Below are positions 24,354 to 32,159 of a stretch of 36,078 bases of DNA, piece after piece. The translations under genes and the position numbers were made by a program. The stretch is from Parabacteroides sp. PF5-6. GTDB lineage: Bacteria; Bacteroidota; Bacteroidia; Bacteroidales; Tannerellaceae. Position 1 is the first letter of the stretch, and each line of letters opens with the position of its first letter. The DNA lies in assembly GCF_029504695.1 (NCBI RefSeq), contig NZ_JAQFIN010000020.1:1-36078 (forward strand), given 5' to 3'. Under the pieces are notes generated by a model that was not told the origin of the DNA, searched no databases, and saw only the letters and a list, made by a program, of their open reading frames with translations.

Positions 24354-25550
24354 TTATACATCTTCTTTCTGTACAAAGGCAAAGAATGTCTTGATGATAA
24401 TTCTTATATCCCCCCAGAATGAAAATGTTTGTGCATATTTGATATCTAATTGTTTTCTTTCTTCGGCCGACATGGCTTCCGAGCCGCCGCGTTTCTCTAC
24501 CTGCCACAGGCCGGTCAGGCCTGCCGGTGCCATGAAACGGAGAATACTCTCGTCGCTGGTTAACAGCTCTGCCTCATACATGGGAAGAGGACGATTACCT
24601 ACAACCGACATATCTCCCTTTAAGATATTGAATAACTGAGGCAGTTCGTCAATGCTGTATTTACGGATAAAACGGCCGGTGCGGGTAATGCGCGGGTCGT
24701 TCTTCATTTTGAAGAACGCGTTGGCTTTTTCTGTTCGTTTGGTTTTCAGGTAATCGGTTTCCGATGTCATGGCGGTGTCGGAGAAGAGCAGGATCGTATC
24801 GTCACCCACCATCAACGGTTTCTCTTCCGGCACATTGCCTGCGACTGCAACTTCAGCAGCAGCGGCAGCGGCTGCTTCTTCCATCACATATTGATTTTGT
24901 TTTTTTAATTCCGCCACGCGTTTGTCCGCATCGGCATACATGGATCGGAATTTATAAAAATCGAATATCTTATAGTTGGACCCGACGCGTTTGGCTTTAT
25001 ACACAATCTTCCCTTTACTTTCCAACCGGATAAATAAAGCGGTAAGGATAAACAGGGGAGATAATGCCAGGATAGCCGCGAGGGAAAAGAAGATATCAAA
25101 AGCTCTTTTCCATATCGGTAGTTTTATCTGGGAAAGGTTTACTACGCCATCGGTGGTGGACGAAGAAATGACTTTGGTACGTCCCTGGAAGGTTTTGGCA
25201 AAGCCTACGATCTTATGTAATTCGTCTCCGGAGATCGTTTCGGAAATCATGCAGTCGATCCCCGCCTTGAGGTAGGGCATCTTCTCTTCTTTGTTTAGCG
25301 GGGCGCTCACCAAGATGATATACACATCGACATGCTGGTTTCTTAAAAGATTTACAGTCAGCATATCCGACTGAATATTCTTCCGTTCCATAAAGACACA
25401 ACAGTCAACACTCGTTTCTCTCGAATGTTTTGCTTGCAAAAGGTAGTTGCTTAACTCCAACCTATTTGCACATATTGAAATGTCTTCTCCTAATTCGGCT
25501 TGTAGATGCTCTGCTATCCTTGTGTTATTTCCGAAAAAGATGTACTTCAT
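24354..25550 (-). CDS. Pseudo-receiver fused to initiating phosphoglycosyl transferase
   Basis: The protein has 398 residues. Residues 1-120 have the alternating beta/alpha pattern of a receiver but lack its key residues: FGNN replaces the acidic pair, FMERKN lies where the Asp should be, and SE replaces the Lys. From about 145 comes a monotopic PGT/Bac_transf domain: WKRAFDIFFSLAAILALSPL membrane segment, YKAKRVG, FDFYKFRSM, KNDPRITRTGRFIRKYSIDELPQLFNIL, GDMSVVGNRPLP and GLTGLWQV. An insert of about 65 residues (215-280), with eight consecutive alanines at 226-233, separates FRSM from KNDPR. It should load the first sugar phosphate on undecaprenyl phosphate. Its ATG overlaps the receiver gene stop by 4 bp. 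Confidence 0.92.
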   Translation of the reverse strand: MKYIFFGNNTRIAEHLQAELGEDISICANRLELSNYLLQAKHSRETSVDCCVFMERKNIQSDMLTVNLLRNQHVDVYIILVSAPLNKEEKMPYLKAGIDCMISETISGDELHKIVGFAKTFQGRTKVISSSTTDGVVNLSQIKLPIWKRAFDIFFSLAAILALSPLFILTALFIRLESKGKIVYKAKRVGSNYKIFDFYKFRSMYADADKRVAELKKQNQYVMEEAAAAAAAEVAVAGNVPEEKPLMVGDDTILLFSDTAMTSETDYLKTKRTEKANAFFKMKNDPRITRTGRFIRKYSIDELPQLFNILKGDMSVVGNRPLPMYEAELLTSDESILRFMAPAGLTGLWQVEKRGGSEAMSAEERKQLDIKYAQTFSFWGDIRIIIKTFFAFVQKEDV

Positions 25551-25912
25551 TGTTTCAATACTCTCTTGACTCTAACCTTAAGTTCTTCGGGATTAAACGG
25601 CTTGAGAATAAAATCTTCAGCTCCTTCTTCAAACAGACGGATACGGTCTTCACTACCATCTACACTGGATAATATAAAGACAGGGATGTCGCTAAACATA
25701 TCATTTGCTTTCAGGTAAATAAGGAATTCTTCACCTGTCATTTCCGGCATATTAATATCTGAGATGATCAGATCGGGTATATTCCCACTGGAAAGCCATG
25801 CAATGGCGATCAACGGGTTTTCCACATATTTCACCTCATACGCCGACAAATAGAGCATGATTATCTTAGCTATTTCCGGTTTATCATCAACTAAGAGAAT
25901 TGACTTCTTCAT
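25547..25912 (-). CDS. Stand-alone response regulator receiver
   Basis: This 121-residue single-domain receiver has all functional residues: acidic pair D9/D10, phosphoacceptor D52 in IISDINMPEMTG, S82 in FILSS, and K104 in ILKPF. It has no output domain. It is the first gene of the - arm of the exopolysaccharide locus and overlaps the sugar transferase ATG by 4 bp, so the two are translationally coupled. A likely role is post-translational control of polysaccharide initiation, through contact with the pseudo-receiver next door; this is inference. A -7 box lies 45 bp upstream. Confidence 0.92.
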   Translation of the reverse strand: MKKSILLVDDKPEIAKIIMLYLSAYEVKYVENPLIAIAWLSSGNIPDLIISDINMPEMTGEEFLIYLKANDMFSDIPVFILSSVDGSEDRIRLFEEGAEDFILKPFNPEELKVRVKRVLKQ

Positions 25913-25956
25913 AGAGCCTTTACAAATTAGAGCCTTTTCAATTTAATAATTAGTTA

Positions 25957-25964
25957 CAAATGTA
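25957..25964 (-). promoter_or_regulatory. Likely -7 box of the exopolysaccharide - arm
   Basis: The minus strand reads TACATTTG, 45 bp before the receiver ATG. The + strand context GTTACAAATGTAT is the same as at 8126-8138 before the receiver-kinase gene. A weak GTTG lies 18 bp further upstream in place of TTTG. Confidence 0.5.
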
Positions 25965-26106
25965 TGAAAAAAAAGTTAGAAACAACAGGAAGCATGCGAA
26001 TTTTGCTGAAAATGCGGATATGCTTCCTATCCCTTGATCTTTCTACCTTCGCTTTAGAAACAGAATAAGGGGGGAATTGTTCGCCATTTGGCACGGAAAT
26101 GAAGAA

Positions 26107-26145
26107 AAAAGAAGAGGTTGTATCCTTGTTTTGGATACAACCTCT
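26107..26145 (-). terminator. Terminator of the GH20 gene
   Basis: The perfect 13-bp stem AGAGGTTGTATCC (26113-26125) / GGATACAACCTCT (26133-26145) has a 7-nt loop and a T-rich tail on the minus strand (CTTCTTTTTTC). It lies 28 bp past the stop. Confidence 0.88.
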
Positions 26146-26173
26146 CCGGCTGATGTTTATATCGAGCAATATA

Positions 26174-28522
26174 TCAATGGAATAACATATCGGGGGTAAC
26201 GGGCGAGAATTTCTCCGCGTCGGACTTCCGCAACAGGATACCGCCGCCATTCCAGTTTGAAGGCCATCCACCGATGATATGGCCGAGGAATACCACTTTA
26301 ACCTCATGCAGACCTTTGGCAAGGGCTACCGACCGGTCGTTGCGCGAGAAGCGTTTCACTTCGCCCCGGTTGTTGACGATCAGTTTGCCGTCGATCCATA
26401 CTTCTTCATTGTCGGACGAGACATAATAGACGCCGTCTTCCGGGATTGTGAGATAGCCGTTGGCAATGGCTGCGTATTGGTTGACACCGCGCATCGATTC
26501 GCTTGTCTTCACCACCCGGGTCAGTTCCCGCAGGGAAGGAATGACTGACGATTTCCATTCTTTGGCATTCGCCAATTGATCCACGTCGAGGAAGTAGCCG
26601 TAGGTTACATCCATCTTCAGGCCGGGTTGGGTCGGTGCCACTTCTTTGGCCGGTGCCAGCGCTTGTTTCTCTACGGTGATGGTGCGCACCTGGCTCATCT
26701 TGCCGGAAAGCATCACCGAACGGATCTTCAGTGTCGTGGATTCCGTCAGTTCGATGGGCGCTTCATAAACCGTCGATTCGGCTGTCGGTTCCGTTCCGTC
26801 TAAGGTGTAGACCACTTTGATCGGACGTGAAGTCTTGAATGCCAGTGTCGCTTTATCGGTGAAAGCCACGAAGTCGCAAGAGCCACCCATTTGTTCCGGC
26901 AGGGGAATATAATAGTTGATGCCGTAGGCGTCGAGACGAACGCAGGCATTGTCGATCCGGCGTTCGAAGTCTTTATAGTCTTTCCGGTCCAGAGCCGTCC
27001 AGCCGATTTCCGCCAGGGCAAGGATACGCGGGAAGATGCGGTATTCCCGCAGCTCGTTGGTGTACATATATTCCGACCAGGTGTTGCACTGCACGCCCAG
27101 GATATATTTCTCTTTCCCTTGTTCGACAAGCACGGCCGGGGTGGGGTTGTAGTTGTAAACCGTTTCGATCGTAGCCGAGCCTCCGATGGTTACCGGATCG
27201 ATCTTCGGATCGCCTTCGAAGCGGTCGAGATACATACCGTCGTTTTGCGGAGTCATCACCACATAATGCTCCATATTTGCCGCAGCGATACCGCCTTGTT
27301 CGCCCCGCCACGACATCACCATCGCGGTAGGAGCCAGGCCTCCTTCGAGGATCTCATCCCAGCCGATGATCTTCTTGCCGTATTTGGCTAATACCTTCTC
27401 CATCCGTTGCACGAAATAACTCTGCAGGCGTTCCTCAGCCGTATGGCCGTCTTTGGCTTGCAGTTTCTCCTCGCGGATGCGTTTCTGGCAAAGGGGGCAG
27501 GCCTTCCATTCGCTCTTGGGACATTCGTCGCCACCGATATGGATGATATCACTGGGGAAAAGTTCGATCACTTCTTTGAATACATCTTCCAGGAATTCGA
27601 AGGTTTCTTCTTTACCGGCACAGAACACAACATCTTCAACGCCCCAGATGATGCGCGGCGTGCTTTCGATGCCCGAGCAGGAGAGTTCCGGATAAGCCGC
27701 TATCGCTGCCATGCCGTGGCCGGGCAGTTCGATTTCGGGGATCACCGTGATAAAGCGGTCGGCAGCATATTGCACCACTTCTTTGACCTCTTCCTGCGTA
27801 TAGTATCCGCCGTATTCAAAACCTTCGCCTTCGATCCGCTTGGAGCCGATCTCCGTCAGTTTGGGGTATTTTTTGATCTCGATACGCCAGCCCTGGTCGT
27901 CGGTCAGATGCCAGTGCATCGTGTTGACTTTGAACAGCGACAATACATCGAGTTGTCTTTTCACTTCTTCCACCGTCATAAAATGGCGACAGGGATCCAG
28001 GTGGATACCACGCCAGCCGAAGCGGGGTTCGTCTTTGATCGTCACGGCGGGAATGGTCCAGGCCATGCCATTTACCAACGCCGGATTTTCGATCTCGGCG
28101 GGCAACAACTGCATCAACGATTGCATACCATAGAACAGCCCCTGCGCGGTTTTGCCTTTGACCGTCACCTGCTGGGGCGTGACTTCCAGCGTGTAGCCTT
28201 CATCGTTTACCTCCAGGGTGTTGTCTATAGACAGGGCAATGCCTTTGCCCGTAGCCGTTTCGCTCGTGGCTAATGGGAATCCGGTAGACCGTCTGATCTT
28301 CAACGCAAAGAAGTCCGCGATGGTTTTAGCTTCCTCCTGGGAAGCATAGATCGTGGTGCCTTTGTTTAGTGTAAAACTTCCTTCTTCCTGCACCAGGCTT
28401 AAAGGTGCGGGGATAATGTTGATGCCTTGATTGTGAGGCATTTGTTTTGTCGGTGTTTCACTACACGACAGCATAAAACAGAGTGCCATGGCGGCACCGA
28501 TTGATGTAATTAGTCTTCTCAT
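26174..28522 (-). CDS. GH20 beta-N-acetylhexosaminidase lipoprotein
   Basis: The protein has 782 residues. An N-terminal signal with a probable lipobox around FMLSC (Cys at about 20) is followed by a GH20b domain (about 33-155). The catalytic GH20 barrel (about 165-500) has the Asp-Glu pair D332/E333 in HIGGDECPKSEW. A small chitobiase C-terminal-like domain follows (about 550-615, YTLDGTEPTAESTVY), then a PA14-like beta domain (about 645-775, VYYVSSDNEEVWIDGK). It should remove terminal GlcNAc or GalNAc from host or microbial glycans at the cell surface or in the periplasm. It lies downstream of glyA but is separated from it by a terminator. Confidence 0.94.
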   Translation of the reverse strand: MRRLITSIGAAMALCFMLSCSETPTKQMPHNQGINIIPAPLSLVQEEGSFTLNKGTTIYASQEEAKTIADFFALKIRRSTGFPLATSETATGKGIALSIDNTLEVNDEGYTLEVTPQQVTVKGKTAQGLFYGMQSLMQLLPAEIENPALVNGMAWTIPAVTIKDEPRFGWRGIHLDPCRHFMTVEEVKRQLDVLSLFKVNTMHWHLTDDQGWRIEIKKYPKLTEIGSKRIEGEGFEYGGYYTQEEVKEVVQYAADRFITVIPEIELPGHGMAAIAAYPELSCSGIESTPRIIWGVEDVVFCAGKEETFEFLEDVFKEVIELFPSDIIHIGGDECPKSEWKACPLCQKRIREEKLQAKDGHTAEERLQSYFVQRMEKVLAKYGKKIIGWDEILEGGLAPTAMVMSWRGEQGGIAAANMEHYVVMTPQNDGMYLDRFEGDPKIDPVTIGGSATIETVYNYNPTPAVLVEQGKEKYILGVQCNTWSEYMYTNELREYRIFPRILALAEIGWTALDRKDYKDFERRIDNACVRLDAYGINYYIPLPEQMGGSCDFVAFTDKATLAFKTSRPIKVVYTLDGTEPTAESTVYEAPIELTESTTLKIRSVMLSGKMSQVRTITVEKQALAPAKEVAPTQPGLKMDVTYGYFLDVDQLANAKEWKSSVIPSLRELTRVVKTSESMRGVNQYAAIANGYLTIPEDGVYYVSSDNEEVWIDGKLIVNNRGEVKRFSRNDRSVALAKGLHEVKVVFLGHIIGGWPSNWNGGGILLRKSDAEKFSPVTPDMLFH

Positions 28523-28550
28523 GAATTAATTTATTATAATAAAGAATGAA

Positions 28551-28584
28551 AAATGAAGAATGAGGTCCTCCTCATTCTTCATTT
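28551..28584 (-). terminator. Terminator between glyA and the GH20 gene
   Basis: The perfect 15-bp stem AAATGAAGAATGAGG / CCTCATTCTTCATTT has a 4-nt loop and is followed on the minus strand by a T-rich run. It starts 9 bp past the glyA stop and ends 29 bp before the GH20 ATG. No separate promoter for the GH20 gene is obvious in what remains. Confidence 0.85.
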
Positions 28585-28592
28585 ATTATGAT

Positions 28593-29873
28593 TTACCACG
28601 CAAACAAAGGATAATCCTTCATAATCTGGTTCACTTTTTCGTGTACGGCTTTTGCGGTGTTCGCACATTCGGGAGCAGCAAGTACGGTGTCGATCAGTTC
28701 AACAACCTCCTGCATCACCGGCTCTTTCACACCGCGTGACGTAATCGCAGGTGTTCCCACCCGGATACCGGAGGTCTGGAAAGCTGAGCGGCTATCGAAC
28801 GGCACCATGTTTTTGTTTACCGTAATATCGGCAGCTACCAATGCTTTTTCCGCCACTTTACCGGTCAGATCAGGATATTTCGTGCGCAGGTCGATCAGCA
28901 TACTATGGTTGTCGGTACCACCGGAGATGATCTTGTATCCCTTGTCGATAAACGCTTGTGCCAGGGCAGCCGCGTTTTTCTTCACCTGCATCTGATACGT
29001 TTTGTATTCGGGTTCCAATGCTTCGCCGAAGGCAACAGCTTTGGCGGCGATCACATGTTCCAGCGGGCCTCCTTGCATTCCGGGGAATACGGCAGAGTCT
29101 AACAACTGAGACATCATTCTGATTTCACCCTTAGGCGTTTTCTTTCCCCACGGATTTTCAAAGTCTTTACCCAAGAGGATGATACCACCACGCGGACCGC
29201 GCAGGGTCTTATGCGTCGTAGAGGTAACGATATGCGCATATTCCAACGGATTGTTCAACAGTCCGGCAGCGATCAAACCGGCCGGATGCGCCATGTCGAT
29301 CATCAGAAGAGCGCCTACCTTATCGGCAATCTCGCGCATACGTTTATAATCCCATTCGCGGGAATAGGCCGAGCCACCACCGACGATCACTTTCGGTTTT
29401 TCGCGCAGGGCGACTTCTTCCATCTGATCGTAGTCGACCATTCCGGTGTCTTCTTTTACATTATATTCCGTTGCCCGGTAAAGGATACCGGAGCTGTTCA
29501 CGGGCGAACCATGCGAAAGGTGTCCGCCATGTGAAAGATTTAATCCCAGGAACGTGTCCCCAGGGTTCATGGTTGCCAGGAATACGGCTGCGTTAGCCTG
29601 CGCTCCTGAATGTGGTTGTACGTTAGCCCATTCGGCGTTGAACAGTTTTTTCAACCGCTCGATGGCCAATGTCTCACTTTCATCGACTACTTCACAGCCT
29701 CCATAATAGCGTTTCCCGGGATAACCTTCGGCGTATTTGTTGGTTAAAACACTACCCATGGCCTCCATCACCTGGTCGCTGACAAAGTTTTCCGAAGCAA
29801 TCAATTCGATACCTTTTAGCTGGCGTTGCTTTTCTCTCTCAATAATGTCAAAAATGACAGTGTCTCTTTTCAT
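28593..29873 (-). CDS. glyA: Serine hydroxymethyltransferase
   Basis: This 426-residue PLP enzyme interconverts serine and glycine with tetrahydrofolate, feeding one-carbon metabolism. Diagnostic features: [37 protein letters not shown] near the N-terminus, [12 protein letters not shown], the PLP lysine K222 in [15 protein letters not shown], and [17 protein letters not shown] near the C-terminus. Length and motifs match canonical bacterial GlyA. It stands alone, with its own -7 box and a strong terminator, and has the higher GC content and codon use of a core gene. Confidence 0.98.
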   Translation of the reverse strand: MKRDTVIFDIIEREKQRQLKGIELIASENFVSDQVMEAMGSVLTNKYAEGYPGKRYYGGCEVVDESETLAIERLKKLFNAEWANVQPHSGAQANAAVFLATMNPGDTFLGLNLSHGGHLSHGSPVNSSGILYRATEYNVKEDTGMVDYDQMEEVALREKPKVIVGGGSAYSREWDYKRMREIADKVGALLMIDMAHPAGLIAAGLLNNPLEYAHIVTSTTHKTLRGPRGGIILLGKDFENPWGKKTPKGEIRMMSQLLDSAVFPGMQGGPLEHVIAAKAVAFGEALEPEYKTYQMQVKKNAAALAQAFIDKGYKIISGGTDNHSMLIDLRTKYPDLTGKVAEKALVAADITVNKNMVPFDSRSAFQTSGIRVGTPAITSRGVKEPVMQEVVELIDTVLAAPECANTAKAVHEKVNQIMKDYPLFAW

Positions 29874-29929
29874 TACCTGTAAATCTTTGGTTGTTAGACT
29901 TTATTCTTCTGACGGCAGAAGATTTGCGA

Positions 29930-29937
29930 CAAATGTA
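29930..29937 (-). promoter_or_regulatory. Likely -7 box of glyA
   Basis: The minus strand reads TACATTTG 57 bp before the ATG, matching TAnnTTTG. No exact TTTG is seen at the -33 position. Confidence 0.5.
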
Positions 29938-30028
29938 CAATTTTTTTCTTTGTAAAAGACCTATTTTTTCGCTTGCAAAATGCCAAACGATAAGGTAATG
30001 AAAATGAATCTATTGTAAGGAGCATTCA

Positions 30029-30116
30029 TTTGTTGATAATTATCAACAAGTTTGTTGATAGTTATCAACAGATCTGTTGACAATTATCAACAAATGTGTT
30101 GACGGTTGTCAACAAA
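30029..30116. repeat. 22-bp tandem array, 4 units (TGTTGATAATTATCAACA core)
   Basis: Units start at 30029, 30051, 30073 and 30095, an exact 22-bp period. Unit 1 contains the perfect 20-bp palindrome TTGTTGATAATTATCAACAA. In unit 4 both arms have changed together (TGTTGAC...GTCAACA), so pairing is kept while sequence drifts. It lies upstream of glyA and downstream of the sigma factor gene. Confidence 0.9.
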
Positions 30117-30155
30117 TATATACTCCTTGTCTTCGCTGCCACAGTACCCCTTTTT

Positions 30156-30209
30156 CAAACTACCGGTCGTTTTTGAAGAGAATATTAATATCTCATTTTC
30201 AATGGTTTA
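30156..30209 (+). repeat. Duplicated 54-bp intergenic block, copy 2
   Basis: It is nearly identical to 251-304. It begins with a single copy of the CAAACTACCGGT unit and is preceded by the same CCCCTTTTT lead-in that precedes the 185-272 array (30147-30167 equals 176-196). The block is in the same orientation at both places. Confidence 0.85.
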
Positions 30210-30328
30210 GAAGTTTGGCGTTATTCGTTACTTCGTAGGTCGTTGACCTTTGTGAAATCAATCCCAAACGAAGTTCTCCACAATATTTGCTTTACGCTTC
30301 GCTAAGCGACCTTCGGTTCGGGGTGATC

Positions 30329-30364
30329 CAAAAAAAACTCCCCAGCCAATGCGGCCGGGGAGTT
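30329..30364 (-). terminator. Terminator of the sigma factor gene
   Basis: The stem AACTCCCC (30336-30343) / GGGGAGTT (30357-30364) is extended by a G-C pair and followed on the minus strand by a run of T (AGTTTTTTTTGG). It lies 46 bp past the stop. Confidence 0.85.
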
Positions 30365-30410
30365 GTTGAATAGATCTGTATGTATGAAGCGTGTTTTACT
30401 TGTGTGTATC

Positions 30411-30923
30411 TTAGTTGTAATAGAAGTCTTGCAGTTCGCCTTGCAGTTCCTGGCGGGCGGTGAAGATGCGGCTTTTGACGGTTCCCATCGGGATGTCCAG
30501 TCGTTCGGCGATCTCGTTGTATTTGTATCCGCTGACGTACATGGCAAACGGGATGCGCATTTCTTCGTTTAAGCTTTCGATTGCTTTGTTGATTTCTTTG
30601 ATGTCACAGGTGCCTTCCGGAGTGTCGAAGCCGGAATGGCTGATCGTGTCTACATTATATACATCGGTACCTTTGTCGACCATTGTCTGTACACGTACGA
30701 CCTTGTGATAGTTGTTGATGAAGATGTTGCGCATCACGGTCAGTACCCAACCTTTGAAATTGGTATTGTCCGTAAACTTGTCCTGATTGTCTAAAACTTT
30801 CAACGTGGTGTCTTGCAATAAGTCCTGTGCGTCTTCTCTGTTTGCGGTTAACTGCATGGCAAAACACATCATGTTGTCTTGAAGTCCCAATAATTGCGTC
30901 TGAAATACATTCGTCGTGTTCAT
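30411..30923 (-). CDS. ECF-type RNA polymerase sigma factor
   Basis: This 170-residue protein has sigma-70 region 2 (about 15-85), with DAQDLLQDTTLKVLDNQDKF and FKGWVLTVMRNIFINNYHK, and region 4 (about 110-165), with IPFAMYVSGYKYNEIAERLDIPMGTVKSRIFTARQEL. Regions 1.1 and 3 are absent, as in the ECF group. No anti-sigma gene is adjacent on the same strand, so control would be by a distant anti-sigma factor, by expression or by another route. It is probably monocistronic: a terminator follows directly and a 301-bp gap precedes it. Confidence 0.93.
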   Translation of the reverse strand: MNTTNVFQTQLLGLQDNMMCFAMQLTANREDAQDLLQDTTLKVLDNQDKFTDNTNFKGWVLTVMRNIFINNYHKVVRVQTMVDKGTDVYNVDTISHSGFDTPEGTCDIKEINKAIESLNEEMRIPFAMYVSGYKYNEIAERLDIPMGTVKSRIFTARQELQGELQDFYYN

Positions 30924-31224
30924 GATAAAATCCTTTAAAAAATCGCTGTTTAATAACTCAATATTTACCCTTAATAACCGGTCTTTCGCGTCGACCGATA
31001 GGCGAATGTACGTCGGGTATCAGAGGTGGTGAAATTTTTTTTTGAAAAAAAGAGGTGAAAAACTGTAAGTCGGTTGAATTTGTTGAAATGAACAGGAAAA
31101 TGAACAGGATTTACAACTGGCACAAGTTGTGCATTTTAATTTCCTCAATAAAGTGATTACAAATTTCAAGTAAGGTCCCGGCTTTCAAGAGCTGCATATC
31201 ATACGTGGATAAGCTGGCGCCGGG
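30924..31224. other. 301-bp gap upstream of the sigma factor gene
   Basis: Likely contains the sigma factor promoter and leader, but no consensus -33/-7 pair stands out. The minus strand reads TACATTCG at 31003-31010, one base off the -7 box. A short direct repeat AAATGAACAGG lies near 31085-31110. A weak hairpin (GGATAA...TTATCC, around 31207-31230) spans the cysQ stop. No gene is supported. Confidence 0.4.
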
Positions 31225-32043
31225 TTATCCGTGTGGGGAAGAAACGACAAACCAGGGATTGAGCAGGTCTTCTTTGTTGTAAGTCAACGGTGTTTTCCGG
31301 TCGGTCTGACAGACTGAGCAACCGGCGGCCCGTGCGATGGCGTCGCCGGCGGCCGTGTCCCACTCCATGGTGGGTGCGAAACGGGGGTAGATATCGGCCG
31401 ATCCTTCAGCAACGGCACAGATCTTCAGGCTACTGCCCACGGAGATGAGGGTGACGGGCTGTCCCTGTTTGCGCAGGTCTTCAATGCATGCGGTCGTCTC
31501 TTCCGACTGGTGCGAACGGGAGGCGACCACCACAATGCCCTGATGACTGGTTGCCAGCGGCAAGCGCAGGGCACGTTGTTTGATCTCCGAATAGGACGGT
31601 TGATATTGGCAGTCGATACCGGCAACCTTATAAGCGCCGGTCTGTTGCGAAGCATAGTAGAGTGCTTTCCGGCAGGGCACATAGATCACACCCAGGCGCG
31701 GGATACCTTCTTCCACCAGGGCGATATTTACCGTAAACTCTCCGTTGCGTTTGATAAACTCTTTCGTGCCGTCTAACGGATCCACAATCCAGAGGTTTTG
31801 CCAGTGGGCACGCGTCGCATAGGGGATCGTCCGGCCTTCCTCGCTGAGCAGTGGGAAAGGAGTCGACTGCAGGGCTTCGGCTATCACCTCATGCGCCGCC
31901 TTATCCGCCCGGGTCAGGGGTGAATGATCGGCTTTCATCTCCACACCGAAATCTGCCGCAGGATCTTCATACACTTCCATAATCGCCCGTCCCGCATCAA
32001 TCGCCGCGCGGATCGCCACATACAAATAACTTGAACTTTGCAT
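31225..32043 (-). CDS. cysQ: 3'(2'),5'-bisphosphate nucleotidase (CysQ)
   Basis: The protein is 272 residues from the ATG at 32041-32043, which follows AAAGGAG; the in-frame TTG at 32070 lies inside a -7 box and is rejected. It belongs to the inositol monophosphatase fold. Motifs: LLSEEGRTIPY (metal-binding Glu), WIVDPLDGTKEFIKRNGEF (metal-binding DPLDGT) and MEWDTAAGDAIARAAG. It hydrolyses PAP, a by-product of sulfate assimilation, and so relieves inhibition. In Bacteroidales cysQ often lies next to an SLC13 transporter and sulfate activation genes. Here such a transporter lies at 34396, with a kinase gene in between. Confidence 0.94.
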   Translation of the reverse strand: MQSSSYLYVAIRAAIDAGRAIMEVYEDPAADFGVEMKADHSPLTRADKAAHEVIAEALQSTPFPLLSEEGRTIPYATRAHWQNLWIVDPLDGTKEFIKRNGEFTVNIALVEEGIPRLGVIYVPCRKALYYASQQTGAYKVAGIDCQYQPSYSEIKQRALRLPLATSHQGIVVVASRSHQSEETTACIEDLRKQGQPVTLISVGSSLKICAVAEGSADIYPRFAPTMEWDTAAGDAIARAAGCSVCQTDRKTPLTYNKEDLLNPWFVVSSPHG

Positions 32044-32067
32044 CTGATTGCTCTCCTTTTTGATGTG

Positions 32068-32075
32068 CAAAGATA
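32068..32075 (-). promoter_or_regulatory. Likely -7 box of cysQ
   Basis: The minus strand reads TATCTTTG (TAnnTTTG), 24 bp before the chosen ATG at 32043. This favours that start over the upstream TTG, which overlaps the box. Confidence 0.45.
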
Positions 32076-32121
32076 GCGTATAAAAATATCTTGTTTATGT
32101 TTAGTTTATTTAAGAATATAT

Positions 32122-32129
32122 TATATTTG
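32122..32129 (+). promoter_or_regulatory. Likely -7 box of the PAS kinase gene
   Basis: TATATTTG matches TAnnTTTG and lies 30 bp before the ATG at 32160. A weak TTTA at 32100-32103 could stand in for the -33 element with an 18-bp spacer. Confidence 0.5.
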
Positions 32130-32159
32130 TGTATTCGTTTGTGAACACTTTAATCAGCT

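Larger units (their letters stand above)
29938..30328. other. Intergenic region between glyA and the sigma factor gene
   Basis: It contains the 22-bp array at 30029-30116 and the second copy of the 54-bp block at 30156-30209. A stretch around 30275-30322 (CTTTACGCTTCGCTAAGCG, CCTTCGGTTCGGGGTGA) has REP-like character. No coding sequence is supported. Confidence 0.55.

Noticed and set aside
9829-25912. Standard Bacteroides capsule operon with UpxY/UpxZ regulators
   Set aside because: No NusG-like UpxY or UpxZ gene is present at either end; the first gene of the - arm is a receiver instead.
27407-28273. 288-residue + strand open frame antisense to the GH20 gene
   Set aside because: It overlaps the catalytic region of a clear GH20 enzyme and has no start context or recognisable domain.
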